Numbered from the stretch's first letter, positions 30,592-42,450 are shown. The stretch: DNA of 64,000 nt from Nephrocerus scutellatus (GCA_947095585.1 OX352766.1:22310939-22374938), one strand, 5' to 3'. Translations and numbers: made by a program. Notes: generated by a model not told the origin, from the letters alone.

Positions 30592-31375
30592 CCCCCGAGG
30601 GGGCCGCTGTATCTTACTTAATCGTCTGGTTATTATAAGTTTGATACTTGGTCATACTCGGTAGATTATAGTGGCAGGGGGCTTCTTTAAAAAATGTCAG
30701 TATGGGCGCTGTTTTTAAAGCATTAAGCGTTCCTACCATACAATAGCGTTGTGTGCCTGGGATAGTTTCTATCCCGGGCGGCCTAGGGCTTGAAACCACC
30801 CTAGTGTCAAATGATAGGATACGAGGTTCCGGACGAATGTGCTGCCAGGGTCTGCTTTTGCAATCGCCCAGGCACTCATTCTGAAAGAGCTGAGTCCCTT
30901 GATGGCAGATCTCACCAAGGTCGCGTTGGTACTACGGGGGTTGGATGCCGACAGACAAGGTTTAATCTCCTCGGAGGTTTAACTGAGTCTGGGCCAACCT
31001 TTGGTTGAGGTCCAGTTTATTCTGGCTTTGGCCTACGTAGTGGCTGTGGTTTACTACCCCAATGCGGGTAGAACACTAGCATGGTAACATCAGTACAGGT
31101 CCTGATGTTACCAAAAATCTTTGGAACATCAGAAGACCGTCCTGATGTTACCGGTGCGATGATGCGTTCTCTGTGGAGTTGCATAGATCAACCGGTTGTC
31201 GATGACACCAGAGATCGGAAGGGACTTAAGATAGGTCCTGCTCTAACCATTGAGTTAATACTGGCACATCAGTCTATGATGGACGTTGATTGTCGTATAA
31301 CTAATCCAAGTCCGAAGAGGACCGTGGGGTAAACCATTCACTGGAGGAATCCACGTAAATCCAAATTACATTTCT
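30592..31375 (+). mobile_element. SIDE2: non-coding R1-tailed element
   Basis: 784 bp; the longest SIDE copy. Same 5' module as SIDE1 with nearly identical sequence; the 11-bp tail hairpin (31083-31093/31102-31112) keeps its stem while the loop differs (TACAGGTC versus CGTGGGGA). The SIDE-R1-A order here repeats that at 8933-12816, so this pair probably also moved or duplicated as a unit. Confidence 0.75.
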
Positions 31376-31389
31376 TGTCCCTATCTACT
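31376..31389 (+). repeat. R1 target site
   Basis: Consensus 14-mer between SIDE2 and R1-A3. Confidence 0.95.
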
Positions 31390-31578
31390 CAGTTGATCTG
31401 TGACTTTCATGGTGAACAGTTCTTGTGCGGAAAAATTCGCAGTGAATTAAAAGTAATTTTTATTACTATTTACAAAAATAATTGTTAAACCAAGCAAGCA
31501 AGTAACAATCAAAGACGAACAAACAAGTAAAAAAAAAAACCTATCGCAGGTATAATTAAGCCTTAAAAAGGTTATTTT

Positions 31579-31614
<36 letters not shown>

Positions 31615-31723
31615 ATAATAAAAAAAAAAAAAAAACCGTAAAACCAACAAGTACCGATTTCTTGGAAAACTGACAATAAATAATTTTTGACAATAAATAA
31701 TTTTGAACCCAATATAAGTGGAA
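31390..31723 (+). other. R1-A 5' UTR
   Basis: 334 bp. Hairpin motif AGTAATTTTTATTACT at 31452-31467, (TG)n at about 31581-31613 and a shorter A run than in copy 2 (about 31620-31636). Confidence 0.75.
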
Positions 31724-33034
31724 ATGGATAGTGACACTAATGACCCTATTATAAAGAAGCCAAAGAAGCCAAGTCGTAAGAAAGAGAGATTTGGCGGAAT
31801 AACCACCGATTTATCGAGCGACACGGAAGGCAGCAGACACGTGCGGGGCAATAAAGAGAGGAAGTTAGATCCTCAAGTTATAAATGGTGAAAATCTACCT
31901 GCGGTAAGTCTTGTTGAAAAAACTAGTAGTGTAGATATTGCTGTTAAAAATTTGGCAGTCGTTGGCAATGCGGCTACCAAAAATAAAGGCACCCAGCATG
32001 TCAATAAAGTGGTTAATGAAGATATCATTGAAATGAGAGCGATATCAAAAAAGATGTCCAAAATGCTGAAAAGCTGTGGCCTTAACACGGAAATGGCTAT
32101 TGACATTTTGAACCTCGCAAATGAATATGAGGACAAAATCACAATGCTAGTTGCTACCAATGAGCGCCTTCGAGGAAAACTCGAATGCCTTAAAGAAATA
32201 AGGGCAGATGACTCTATTGGTCACCTGGCCACAACTGCTGCTAAATCAATGCCGTTTCCGAGACTAACGACGCTTCTCCCGACGGTACTACCCAAACAAA
32301 AAGAGACCTGGTCAATGGTGGTCAAGAGCAATGACTCAAGTGTCTCACCAGATGAGCTCAAAAGAAGGGTCATTAATGAAGTTGCCCCTTCCTTCGGGAC
32401 AAGAGTGCACGAAGTAAAAACGACGAAATCTAGGGGTGTTGTAATTAGCACACTAAGCCAAGCTGAGCGTAGCAAAATTGCCTCAAACAAAAAGTTAGAG
32501 GAAATTGGTGTAGTTGTCCAAGTCAGCGAAAAACTAGGTCCGAAAGTAGTTTTGCTTGATGTACCTTCGACGATTTCAGCGGACCAGCTGATGACAGAGA
32601 TTTACCATAACCATTTTGCTGACAAGATGACATCTGAGTGCTTTAAAAAGAGCATCAAAATAATAAGCCGTCCAATCAAGCAAGGCCCAGAAGCGACCTC
32701 CAATGTCATTCTTGAAGGTACAAAGCAAATAGTCGATGAGCTAATCGACTCGAAACGCTGCTATGCCCTGTGGTTCTCCTTCAAGGTACGTCCACATGAT
32801 CCAGTCATGGGATGTTTCCGCTGTTTAGGTTACACACACAGAGTGTCTGAATGCAAAGCCAAAGAGAGCACTTGCAGACACTGCAGTAAACCAGGACATA
32901 CTGCATCCAAATGCGTAAATCAGCCGCACTGTAGGGATTGCGCCTTCAAAGGACTATCTGCTGCACATCCAATGATGTCAGCTGCATGTCCGGTTTATGG
33001 CACTCTTGTTGCTAGGGCGAACTCCAGACACTAA
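31724..33034 (+). CDS. R1-A ORF1, gag-like RNA-binding protein
   Basis: 436 aa from ATG 31724. Same domains as at 10009-11319, three zinc knuckles at about 364-422. Private changes: F-to-L in the central region (KKLEEIG) and Q-to-P in the last knuckle (AAHPMM), outside the metal ligands. Stop overlaps ORF2 start in TAATG. Confidence 0.95.
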   Translation: MDSDTNDPIIKKPKKPSRKKERFGGITTDLSSDTEGSRHVRGNKERKLDPQVINGENLPAVSLVEKTSSVDIAVKNLAVVGNAATKNKGTQHVNKVVNEDIIEMRAISKKMSKMLKSCGLNTEMAIDILNLANEYEDKITMLVATNERLRGKLECLKEIRADDSIGHLATTAAKSMPFPRLTTLLPTVLPKQKETWSMVVKSNDSSVSPDELKRRVINEVAPSFGTRVHEVKTTKSRGVVISTLSQAERSKIASNKKLEEIGVVVQVSEKLGPKVVLLDVPSTISADQLMTEIYHNHFADKMTSECFKKSIKIISRPIKQGPEATSNVILEGTKQIVDELIDSKRCYALWFSFKVRPHDPVMGCFRCLGYTHRVSECKAKESTCRHCSKPGHTASKCVNQPHCRDCAFKGLSAAHPMMSAACPVYGTLVARANSRH

Positions 33035-36000
33035 TGGTTGTAATTTTACAACTTAACTGTCAGGGCTCGTATGCCGTTATGTGCGATCTCGGCGAGCGCC
33101 TATGTGAGCTGAACGCCAGCATCGCGTTGATTCAAGAGCCCTATGCAGTTGATGGCTGCGTAAGGGGTCTCCCATCCACCATGCGCATTTTTCCTGATTC
33201 TAGGATGAATGCCGCGGTGGTGGTGAATAACGTCAATGTCGACTGCTTGGCAGTGAGCGACAACACAGACGAATGGGGATCCTGCGTTTGGGTCAGGGGC
33301 GATTTTGGAGAGTTCTTTCTTGTCAGTATATACTACAAGTTCAATGAGCCTCTGGAACCATATTTGGTCTATATGGAGTCCATATTGCAATTAGCAGACG
33401 GAACACCGACAATTTTCGGCATTGATGCAAACGCGTCCTCTCCTCTGTGGTTCAGCAAGCCTGGACGTTCGTCCGGTCAGCGTAGAACAGAGAGGGGCGA
33501 GATGCTTGCTGAAATGCTTGTTTCGAATTCGTGTCGTGTCCTTAATACGCCATCGGACAGTTACACGTTTGATGGACCTTTGGGAGTAAGTGACATTGAT
33601 GTGTCTTTTTGCAATCGATCTGCTGGTGCTCTCCAATATCGCTGGAGGATCCTGAACGGGGAAAGTATCAGTGATCACAGTCTCATTGAGATTATCCTTG
33701 ACTCTGAAAGGATCGAGGATGCTCAACCGACTGTGGTTCCAAGACGATGGCGCACTGGTGGAGCTGACTGGGATGTCTACGCTGAGAGCACAAAAGAGGA
33801 AGCATCAAGCTTTCCACTTGGCCGATTCAGTGATCTAAGTATTGACCAACAAATCTTGTTGGTCGACGCTTGGATGGTCTCCGTCAATGATAGTATGTTT
33901 CATAGGGTTAAAAAGATCAACCCTAGACGTACTAAATGGTGGACTCCTGAGTTGAGCGCTAAGCGTGCGTGGCTGAGGCGTCTCAGAAAAGCCCACCAAA
34001 GAGCCAGAGCTGGTGATGAGCAGAGGGTCAATCACTTCAGGTTGGCTTATCAGAATGGCACGCGTGAGTACAAAAAAATGATCCTCAAAGCGAAAGAGGA
34101 CGATTGGAGGCGCTTTGTTGGTAACAACAATAGCGATCCATGGGGTGAAATATACCGCATTTGTAGGGGAAAACGTGTGTCAGAGGTCTGTGGCATTCGT
34201 GTCAATGACCGTGTATGCCATACATGGAATGATAGTGTGAAAGCACTCCTGGATGAGTTCTTTCCAGGTGCCCGTCCACCGCTATTCGGTCCCATGAATC
34301 GGCTTGGATATGGAGATGTTCCATCTCTAGAACCATCTGAGTTATGGGAGTGTATGGCGAGGGTAAGGTCCCGGAAATCTCCTGGGATGGACGGGATGAC
34401 TGGCGAGATGTGTAAAAGCATCTGGCGGGCTATTCCAGACCATATCATGTCAATTTTTCAGAAGTGTTTTGATACTTGCTACTTTCCAGCCGCTTGGAAA
34501 TGCGCTAAAGTCGTAGTGCAGCTCAAGTCACCGGACAAGGTGCGCACTAATCCTCGCTCCTACCGTGGCATTAGTCTTCTTCCAGTACTTGGAAAAGTGC
34601 TGGAGAGAGTAATGGTGCGTAGACTTGAGGGTGTCGCAGCGAGTCTGATGTCTGACAGGCAGTACGGCTTCAAAACTGGGAAAAGTACTGAGGATGCATG
34701 GCTGTTCGTAAAAGACAGCGTACATTGCAGTACAAGTCGATACGTCCTTGCTTTCTTCGTAGATTTCAAGGGCGCTTTCGACTATCTCAGTTGGGACAGC
34801 GTAATCGAAAAGCTGATCGAACTGGGCTGCCGTGAAGTACCTCTTTGGTTGAGTTACTTTTCTGACAGACAAGCGTGTTGTGTTGGTACTACTGGAAGTG
34901 TCAGTAAGTATGTCGCCCGTGGCTGTCCTCAGGGATCCATCTGCGGACCATTTATTTGGAACGTTATGATGGACACCCTCCTAGGACGGCTAGCAGAGCT
35001 CTGCAAATGCTGTGCCTACGCGGATGATTTAATCATCCTCGTTGAAGGCGAATCGCGGCTTGAGCTTGAACGGAAGGGTGCGGAACTAATGTCTGTTGTC
35101 CATGACTGGGGGTCCGAGGTTGGAGTTGACATATCACTGGATAAGACAGTGTCGATGTTGCTGAAAGGCAAACTATCGGCCAGTCGACATCCAGTGGTTA
35201 GGCTCAATGGGTCTAACATCAGATATGTCAACCAAGTCAGATACCTTGGTATACACATGGGCGAACGCATGAACTTCCTTGTGCACCTTTCTGAGCTTAA
35301 AAAGCGAATGCTAAGCATTGTAGGACCTATGCGTCGAATCCTTCGTTCCGAATGGGGCCTGGATAAGCGGGCAGTACGTACCATTTATGGTGGCCTATTC
35401 GTTGCTTGTGCAACATATGGAGCATCTGTTTGGTATGAGACTGCTATGCTTGGCAGAGGCAGAGCAAAAATAAACTCTTGCCAGCGTGTTGCCTTAATCG
35501 CATGCTTGCCGGTCTTTAGAACTGTATCTACAGATGCTATGCAGGTCCTGTTGGGTGTTCCACCTCTCGATCTGGAACTGATCCGTAGAAGCTTAGTCTT
35601 CAAGATCAAGAGGAATAGGCCGCTCCTGCAAAGCGACTGGCTGACGGCTAGTGATGTTGAAAATCACAGCCTTGCCCAGTGCAAGGAACTCATTGAAGAT
35701 GCTATGATAGCTAGATGGCAGTCCAGATGGAACCAAGCTACCAATGGCAGAGTAACGTTCGAGTTCGTTAAGGACGTTCTGTACGCCCGAACGAGCCCGT
35801 ACTTTGCTCCTAGCCTTAAGCTGGGCTTTCTACTCACTGGCCATGGCAGCTTGAATGCATTTTTGCATTCGAGAGGCCTCAGTGAATCGGCAAGCTGTAA
35901 TTGTGGATTCCCGAGAGAGGACTGGTCGCATGTATTATGTGACTGTCCCATCTACTCTGACTTGAGGGACTTGCATGCGATGGGCATCAGTTTAAGCAAT

Positions 36001-36126
36001 GGCGGATTTATTTTTGAATCTGCCTTAAGCTCTAGGGAAAGTTTCGAATGCATACAATTATTTGCAAAGAATGCTTTTGAACGACGTGCGAGCAGAGAAC
36101 GTGCCATCGTAGCACCAGCTGACTGA
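33034..36126 (+). CDS. R1-A ORF2, APE endonuclease and reverse transcriptase
   Basis: 1030 aa, uninterrupted. APE endonuclease 1-225 with QEPYA (near 35), GIDANASSPLWF (near 128), GVSDIDVSF (near 183) and SDHSLIEI (near 211); RT with FVDFKGAFDYL (near 574) and CAYADDLIIL (near 660); C-terminal CX1CX8HX4C-type cluster near 953 (CNCGFPREDWSHVLCDCP). All key motifs are present, including those deleted in A1/A2. Length matches R1 ORF2 proteins of flies. Carries out target-primed reverse transcription at the 28S site. Confidence 0.97.
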   Translation: MVVILQLNCQGSYAVMCDLGERLCELNASIALIQEPYAVDGCVRGLPSTMRIFPDSRMNAAVVVNNVNVDCLAVSDNTDEWGSCVWVRGDFGEFFLVSIYYKFNEPLEPYLVYMESILQLADGTPTIFGIDANASSPLWFSKPGRSSGQRRTERGEMLAEMLVSNSCRVLNTPSDSYTFDGPLGVSDIDVSFCNRSAGALQYRWRILNGESISDHSLIEIILDSERIEDAQPTVVPRRWRTGGADWDVYAESTKEEASSFPLGRFSDLSIDQQILLVDAWMVSVNDSMFHRVKKINPRRTKWWTPELSAKRAWLRRLRKAHQRARAGDEQRVNHFRLAYQNGTREYKKMILKAKEDDWRRFVGNNNSDPWGEIYRICRGKRVSEVCGIRVNDRVCHTWNDSVKALLDEFFPGARPPLFGPMNRLGYGDVPSLEPSELWECMARVRSRKSPGMDGMTGEMCKSIWRAIPDHIMSIFQKCFDTCYFPAAWKCAKVVVQLKSPDKVRTNPRSYRGISLLPVLGKVLERVMVRRLEGVAASLMSDRQYGFKTGKSTEDAWLFVKDSVHCSTSRYVLAFFVDFKGAFDYLSWDSVIEKLIELGCREVPLWLSYFSDRQACCVGTTGSVSKYVARGCPQGSICGPFIWNVMMDTLLGRLAELCKCCAYADDLIILVEGESRLELERKGAELMSVVHDWGSEVGVDISLDKTVSMLLKGKLSASRHPVVRLNGSNIRYVNQVRYLGIHMGERMNFLVHLSELKKRMLSIVGPMRRILRSEWGLDKRAVRTIYGGLFVACATYGASVWYETAMLGRGRAKINSCQRVALIACLPVFRTVSTDAMQVLLGVPPLDLELIRRSLVFKIKRNRPLLQSDWLTASDVENHSLAQCKELIEDAMIARWQSRWNQATNGRVTFEFVKDVLYARTSPYFAPSLKLGFLLTGHGSLNAFLHSRGLSESASCNCGFPREDWSHVLCDCPIYSDLRDLHAMGISLSNGGFIFESALSSRESFECIQLFAKNAFERRASRERAIVAPAD

Positions 36127-36628
36127 TCAGTAAGCTGAACTTCGTGCGTAAAACGATGTATAAAGGGCCACCGGTCCCGAGTTATAAGGAACTCAACTGC
36201 AGTAGTTAACTACGTTGTTAACTGCGAAAATCCGACCAGAGATTCGTCTGGTACCACGGGAGCTGGGGAGCCCACGGAAGGATTTCTTCCGTCCCCAGCT
36301 ATGAGGTAGGCCCCCTTGTGGGAGCATCGTGGTGGCTGTGGTTGACACCCAAATGCGGGTAGAGTATTTACTCAGCGTGAGTTCTTACTCGGCGTGGAGT
36401 TGCGTTCTTCCAACCGGGTGCCGTGACCCATAGATCGGCAGAGATTAAGATAGGTCTCGCTCTCATCAGTGAGAAATTGGAGCCTTATACTCCAATGATA
36501 CTGATACATTCATAATAGCAATATTATGGATGGGCGTTGATTGACGTCTCAAAATCAATCCTGTCCGAAGAGGAACGTGGGGTAAACCATTCACTGGAGG
36601 TATCCATGTTAATCCAAAGACACTTCAC
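36127..36628 (+). other. R1-A 3' UTR, structured
   Basis: 502 bp. Nested stems 36261-36269/36292-36300 and 36274-36280/36286-36292, plus 36477-36482/36490-36495. These positions correspond to the R1-B stems but with different bases. Likely RT-binding RNA structure (inference). Confidence 0.75.
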
Positions 36629-36642
36629 TGTCCCTATCTACT
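36629..36642 (+). repeat. R1 target site
   Basis: Consensus 14-mer between R1-A3 and R1-D1. Confidence 0.95.
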
Positions 36643-37447
36643 CAGTTGTGTTCTAACAGCAGACTGTATACATACGTGTTGCGAATTCGCTGCCAGTATT
36701 CAGTTATTAAAAGTGGTATTTTTTCGGAATAAATTGAAAAGAATTATATTTTCTTAAAATATAATTATTCGAGAGTGCGGGGAAAAATTTTTTCCGGAAA
36801 ATTGTGACGGATCGCCGTGAAAAACGCGGATTAGAATCAGTGAAAATTCCCTATAGGAAAATTTACATTGGTTTTTGTTTGCGCCATAAGGCAGCACTAG
36901 TGTGTGTGTGTTTTCGTCTAGACAGAGTGGTATTTGCCTTGTGCAAGTACAAAAAATTGCAAAAATTTTGGTTTTTTAAAAACGGGTTTTTTCGAAAAAT
37001 ATTTTTTCCGTGCATAGATCTAGGTCTGTCCGGAAATAATAAAGAAAAAAATTTTAAAAATTTTTGTTTAAACAATAATTATTAACGAAAATTGTTTTCA
37101 TACGGGGAAATACATTGGTTTGTGAGTGCGCCATAAGGTTGCATTAGTTCGTGTGTGCGCCATAAGGTAGCACTAGTTTGTGTGTGTGCCTATAGTTCGC
37201 ATTAGTTTGTGTGTAATCGTCTGGTGGCCGTTACAACATTTTTTCATTTCGCGCGTTTTTTGTCTGACAGCAGATTTTAAGTTAAAATTAAAATCTTTCA
37301 CCATTGAACTTGTTCGTCACACATTTTGTGTGACAAAAATTTTTTCTTAGAGCAAAAAAATTTAACCGGTTCTTAACCCGTTTAAATCGGTGTTAACTAA
37401 TTTAATAAATTTTTTAAAAAAGGAAAACGAAATATACAGGTGCAGCT
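36643..37447 (+). other. R1-D 5' UTR with ~30-bp tandem repeats
   Basis: 805-bp AT-rich leader. About three and a half units of a 29-30-bp repeat built on GTTTGTGTGTGCGCCATAAGG lie at about 37118-37214, with a related unit near 36868-36905. The GTTTGTGTGT part resembles the R1-B leader motif. Confidence 0.8.
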
Positions 37448-38695
37448 ATGGGCAAATATAAGCCCGAAATCATTGATGAGGCGGGAACATCCGGCTTTAA
37501 AAAGAGGAGGACCAAAAAATCGGATGAGGACAAACCAATTGAACCTAAGAAGCAACGGAAAGTAGCCGAAATAAGGGACGACAGCGACTCAGATGAGCAA
37601 GCTTAACTTAAAAGTTTACAAGCAGGTAAGCGTGCAAAAACTTTATCTAATTTCGTATCTTTATCGGACACCTCTGACATGGAATCGGACAAAACAGTTA
37701 GGAACTGTAAAGATTCTGATGTGGGAGCTAAAAAAAGGGGTGTTGCTAAGCCTGAAGATGGAAGGAATTAGGGAAAGTGAAAAGACAGCCCATGAATTTG
37801 AAAGGCAAGCATGGGCTAGGACTGCTATATCGACGACCAAACCTGTGGGACAACCCACTAAAATAAATAGTTCTAAGAACTTTCCTGCATTAGGCAGGAC
37901 ATCCAGGGACAGGTCAAATAATAGGACCAACTACGCAATGGTCCTAAAGGCTACAAACGCAGAACAAAATCCCAGAGAACTTCTCCGAGACATCACTAAA
38001 GGTGAAAAATTGGAAAACATGGGTGGACCTTTCAGAAGCACAAAAGATCTCAAAAGTGGAAACCTGATGGTAAACCCAACAACAAAGGCCAATCTGGAAA
38101 AGTTCCAGAAATTTATAGAAGTTAAAGGTAAAGAAAAACTCACTGCCAAGCCACTGAACGTTACAAATCCGACAATAATTCTGATGGGGGTCGACAAATT
38201 CACGGAACTTTCAGAAGAACATATCGGAGAACAAATAGCAGAGTCTAACCCCAAACTCGCTGAAAAAATAGGGGCACAAAAAATGACCAATGAAATCAAA
38301 TTCTTGGCTAAAAGGGACAACAGGAATCCATCGAAGCAAACCTGGAAAATAAGTGTTTCTCCAGATGTCTACAAAGTCCTTATCAAAGAGGAAAAAATTG
38401 TCGTAGACTACTCGTTCGTCTACATTAAAGAAAGCATTGACGTACTAAGGTGCTATAAATGCCAGGCCTACGGCCATGTTTCAAAGTACTGCAGGTCCAT
38501 AAAAGAAATTTGTCCAAAGTGCGCTGAGAAAACGGACACCAAAGAACACACCTGCAAAAGCGCAACCCCGTGTTGCGCAAATTGCAAAGACTTGGGAGTT
38601 CTAAACACAGAACACCATGTCTGGGACAATAAATGCCAATATTTGTAAGGAAGTTGAGACAGGCAGGATCACTAATTAACTATGGTAACAATTAA
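37448..38695 (+). pseudogene. R1-D ORF1, broken (copy 1)
   Basis: Begins ATG 37448 and stops after 52 codons at TAA 37604-37606. A 122-bp deletion near 37757 and a missing C in the tgcCcaata region near 38636, just before the end, add frameshifts. The surviving frame 37593-38648 holds the conserved core and zinc knuckles (CYKCQAYGHVSKYC, CPKCAEKTDTKEHTC, CCANCKDL). The TAA and the terminal frameshift are shared with copy 2 and predate the duplication; the 122-bp deletion is private. Confidence 0.9.
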
Positions 38696-41600
38696 AGTTA
38701 TCCAAGTTAACATAGGCAGAGGCAAAGAGGCCACAAACCTATTAGAACAAACAATGGAGGAGAGAAATATAGATATAGCACTAATTCAAGAACCATATAG
38801 AAGAATGAAAGTTAGTAAGAGCTTTACTCTCTATATGCACCATGGAATAGGCGCTCTAAAAGCCAAGACGGCGATCGTTGCAAGAGGCAGTACTATATCG
38901 GCTTTGCTTCTTTCTGAATTTACTGACGACAACTTGGTAACGATAAAACTTACCAATACAATACCGAATATTATTGTAGCATCGGTATACATAGAGCCCC
39001 TTTCTCGGATGAAAAGGCATTTTATAAGGATAAAGAGCATCATCCAAAAATATAGAAATAATATCTTAATAGCTGGAGATATTAACTCTAAAAACCCACT
39101 ATGGGGTGGCGAGACCATAGACCGGAGAGGAGAACGTTTCATGGATCTCATAGCCAAAGAAGGCCTAAACATAGAGAATAACTGCGACAGTGAACCTACA
39201 TTTTCTACCAGCCATGGGAAAAGCTGGGTAGACATAACTCTTACGAAGCAACTAAGAATCGAAAGATGGAGAGTCGAGATTACTGAAACATTAAGCGACC
39301 ATAGGTATATAGCATTCAGTATCAACACTGAAATAGAAGCTATAAGAATAGCCCAGACCTATAACACAGCAAGAGCTGACTGGTCTAGTTTCGAGCGACA
39401 TCTACAAAACCATGATTGGCAACCGAATGACAGGGAATTGTCAGCAAATGATCGCGCCACAGAACTCCAAGCATTGGCGACAGCAGCATGTAATGCAGCT
39501 ATCCCGATAAGAATTGGAGGAATAATGATAAAATACAAACCATGGTGGACATGGGAGCTCCAATCCCAAAGAAGAGAAACCAGGAAAAGGCGAAGATGGA
39601 TGCAAGAATCCACGGACTACATCACAAGAGAAATTCTCAATAATGAGTATAAAAGTCAAAGAAACAAGCTCAAAAAGATGATAAAAGAAGCCAAATTTCA
39701 GTCCTTGAACAGAGTCTTAGAAGAAAATAATTCAGAAATGGATCCGTGGGGAGTTGCCCATAAGATAATAAACGCAAAAGGCAGGACACAAACACAAATA
39801 AAGTCCATCAAGAGAGCCGACGGAACATGGACACAAACCATTGAGGAAACAACCACTGAACTAATGGGAAAATACTTTCCAAAAGACTCGAGTGCCGACG
39901 ACTCTGCACAGAACAATGCAGATAGGCAGGAAACTTGCATATGGCAAATGCAAGAGGAATGCGACATAACTAAGGATGAAATTAAAGCGGTAATAAGAAC
40001 TCGCAGAAGGAGAAAAGCCGCAGGCCCTGATAAATTCCCGACAATAGCACTAAAGCCACTCTCAGAAGAAATTCTAATAAATTGGCAAGAAGTGCTGAAC
40101 CAGTGTCTAAGAGAAGGCAAGTTTCCGGAGATTTGGAAGGTAGCTGAGATAGCTTGGCTACCGAAACCGGATACAGATGAAGTCAGACCAATCTGTCTTC
40201 TTCCTACAATCGGGAAAATCTTTGATAAAATCCTTGCAGACCGCCTAACACACCACCTGGAGTCGAATGGGAAACTCTCGCCAAACCAATATGGCTTTAG
40301 AAGAACGAGATCATCAGCACAAGCAATAGGAAAACTTCTGGAAGTAATAAAGGAAAATAAGGCTTGCAAGCGCCACACACTGGCTGTGACGATGGACATT
40401 AAAAATGCGTTCAACTCAGCTTGGTATCCTAGGCTTAAACTCCTCCTGGCGAAAACTGGGTGCCCAGAAAGTCTAGGAAAGACAATAGTGGATTTTCTTC
40501 AACAACGAAAGATTAAATCACATGGTGTAGAATTGATAACGAAAAGAGGCGCCCCTCAAGGGTCATGCCTTGGCCCAATTCTTTGGCTGATCATCATGGA
40601 AGACTGGTTTGATGAGATGAGAAACTCTCAAACTGCAGCTTTTACATCGTTACATTTCCAAGCGTTTGCAGATGACCAAGTATTAACGATTTCGGGGACA
40701 TCCCTGAGTAGGATCGAAGAATTATGGAAAGAGACATGGGAAAATTGCAAAAGATGGGCACAGAATAATAAACTCAGCTATGCGCCACAAAAGACAACAG
40801 CTATGTTTATCTCATCGAGGCCATATGTAAGACCACCTCGCATTAAAATCGATGGTATAAGTGTCCCAATAGGTAACAAAATCAAATACCTCGGGATAAT
40901 AATCGATGACAAACTCACATTTGTGGAACATGCGAAATTTATCAGAGGAAAGGCAGCTGCCAAGGCATATCGACTCTACATTGCCGCAGGCAAAACCTGG
41001 GGAACTAGCAGGAAAATTCTAAAAAGGATTTATGACGGTGCTATTAAACCATTGCTAACCTATGGGGCAGAAATCTGGGGCAAAAATTCAGGAAACAGGT
41101 ACCTGCAAAGGCACCTTGAAGCAGCCCAAAGATCATTTCTCTTAGCACTTACCAAGGCATACAGAACAACAATAAGCCAATAAGTCGATACAAATACTGG
41201 CCAACAAGCCACCTCTCTACTTGGAAGCCAGAGAGAGGTATGAGATTTACGAGGCCAAGAAAACTGGCAGATTCGTTGAAAAATTGCCACCAAGCACGTG
41301 GCCACATCCAGGCAAAATGATATCGAGGCCGTATAATAGCCTCGAGGAGATCAGAGAAGGAATTGCAACCAACACAATATGGATCTTCACTGACGCATCC
41401 ACAACGGAAATAGCCACAGCAATAAGCGCTATCATTCACAACGGAAATACCACAACAGTAAAGAAATGGACCGCTTCAAAGACACCAGAGATCCACATAG
41501 CTGAAATTACAGGAGTGTTGAAAGCCCTTGAATGCCTGGATCCCAACACAAGAGGAAAATTTGTGAATATTGTGTCTGACTCCAAGGTGGCACTGGGAAA

Positions 41601-42243
41601 AATATGTAATCCTAACTTTGACGATCCAGCTATTATACATATCGTCAAAAAGTTAGGACTCCTCGAGGACAATGAAAACACTATTGCACTAAACTGGACC
41701 AGAGGTCATAAAACAGATATAGTGCAAATGGAAACAGTCGACCGCATGGCAAAAATTGCAGCAACACTACCCAATGGATATGAGCGCATAGATATAGCCA
41801 GACCAATCAAGGCAGCAAGAAAAGAAGAGCGAGCAAAAACTTATAGAAATTGGTCACAAGAATGGAGCAACTCTCACCTTGGGCATGCTGTACACGACGT
41901 AGTGGCTCAACCAACGGAAAAAGGCACAAAACTAGGAGCAAAGGCAGTCCATCTAATTACAGGACATGGACCCTTCAACAGATACTTCCGTCGTTTTAGG
42001 ATAAAGGAAATCCCGGACGTCTGCCCATGTCAGATGGATGTCGACAGCATTCAGCATATACTGAATGACTGTACGCTCCCACAGAGGGTCGAAGCACGAA
42101 GGGAGTACAAAGAAAAATATGGACAAGAGAACATCGTACTAAGGATAGACGATTTCTCTACAAAAGAATACTTAAGCGACGTGAATGTATTGGCAGAAGG
42201 GATGGTCTTCGAATACGGAGAAGAAGAACAAACCAACAGGTAA
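38682..42243 (+). pseudogene. R1-D ORF2 (APE-RT-RNase H), 4-bp insertion (copy 1)
   Basis: ATG 38682 overlaps ORF1 by 14 nt. Open for 833 codons, covering APE endonuclease (QEPYRRM, AGDINSKNPLWGG near 130) and RT (MDIKNAFNSAW near 570, FADDQVL near 661). A 4-bp insertion near 41169 (copy 2 reads ACAACGGCC) shifts frame; the RNase H and Cys region continues open to 42243. Where copy 2 has a stop (49517) this copy has CAA, so the two duplicates have different lesions. Confidence 0.93.
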
Positions 42244-42436
42244 GACCTTTACTATTAATGCTTTGAACACTTAAATTTGTTTTCAGGAAAAGATCGGGAG
42301 TCCCCGCTAATTGTTGGAGTGAGGTTTGGCGGTTGGGTTCTCTTGCCTGCGGATTCGTGTGGTGGTTTAGACGGACCTAATGTTGGCTTCATACCGAAAG
42401 GTGGGAAAGCGGAGGGCTTGCCCTCAACATATCAGC

Positions 42437-42450
42437 TGTCCCTATCTACT
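42437..42450 (+). repeat. R1 target site
   Basis: Consensus 14-mer between R1-D1 and the R1-B2 leader. Confidence 0.95.

Larger units (their letters stand above)
31390..36628 (+). mobile_element. R1-A copy 3, full length and coding-intact
   Basis: 5239 bp between perfect 14-bp target copies, with open ORF1 and ORF2, 5' UTR and complete 3' UTR without poly(A). The strongest candidate for an autonomous R1 in the window. Confidence 0.97.
36643..42436 (+). mobile_element. R1-D copy 1, RNase-H-bearing element
   Basis: 5794 bp between target sites. ORF1 broken, ORF2 full length except for a 4-bp insertion. Related to R1-C but with its own 5' UTR. Confidence 0.95.
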
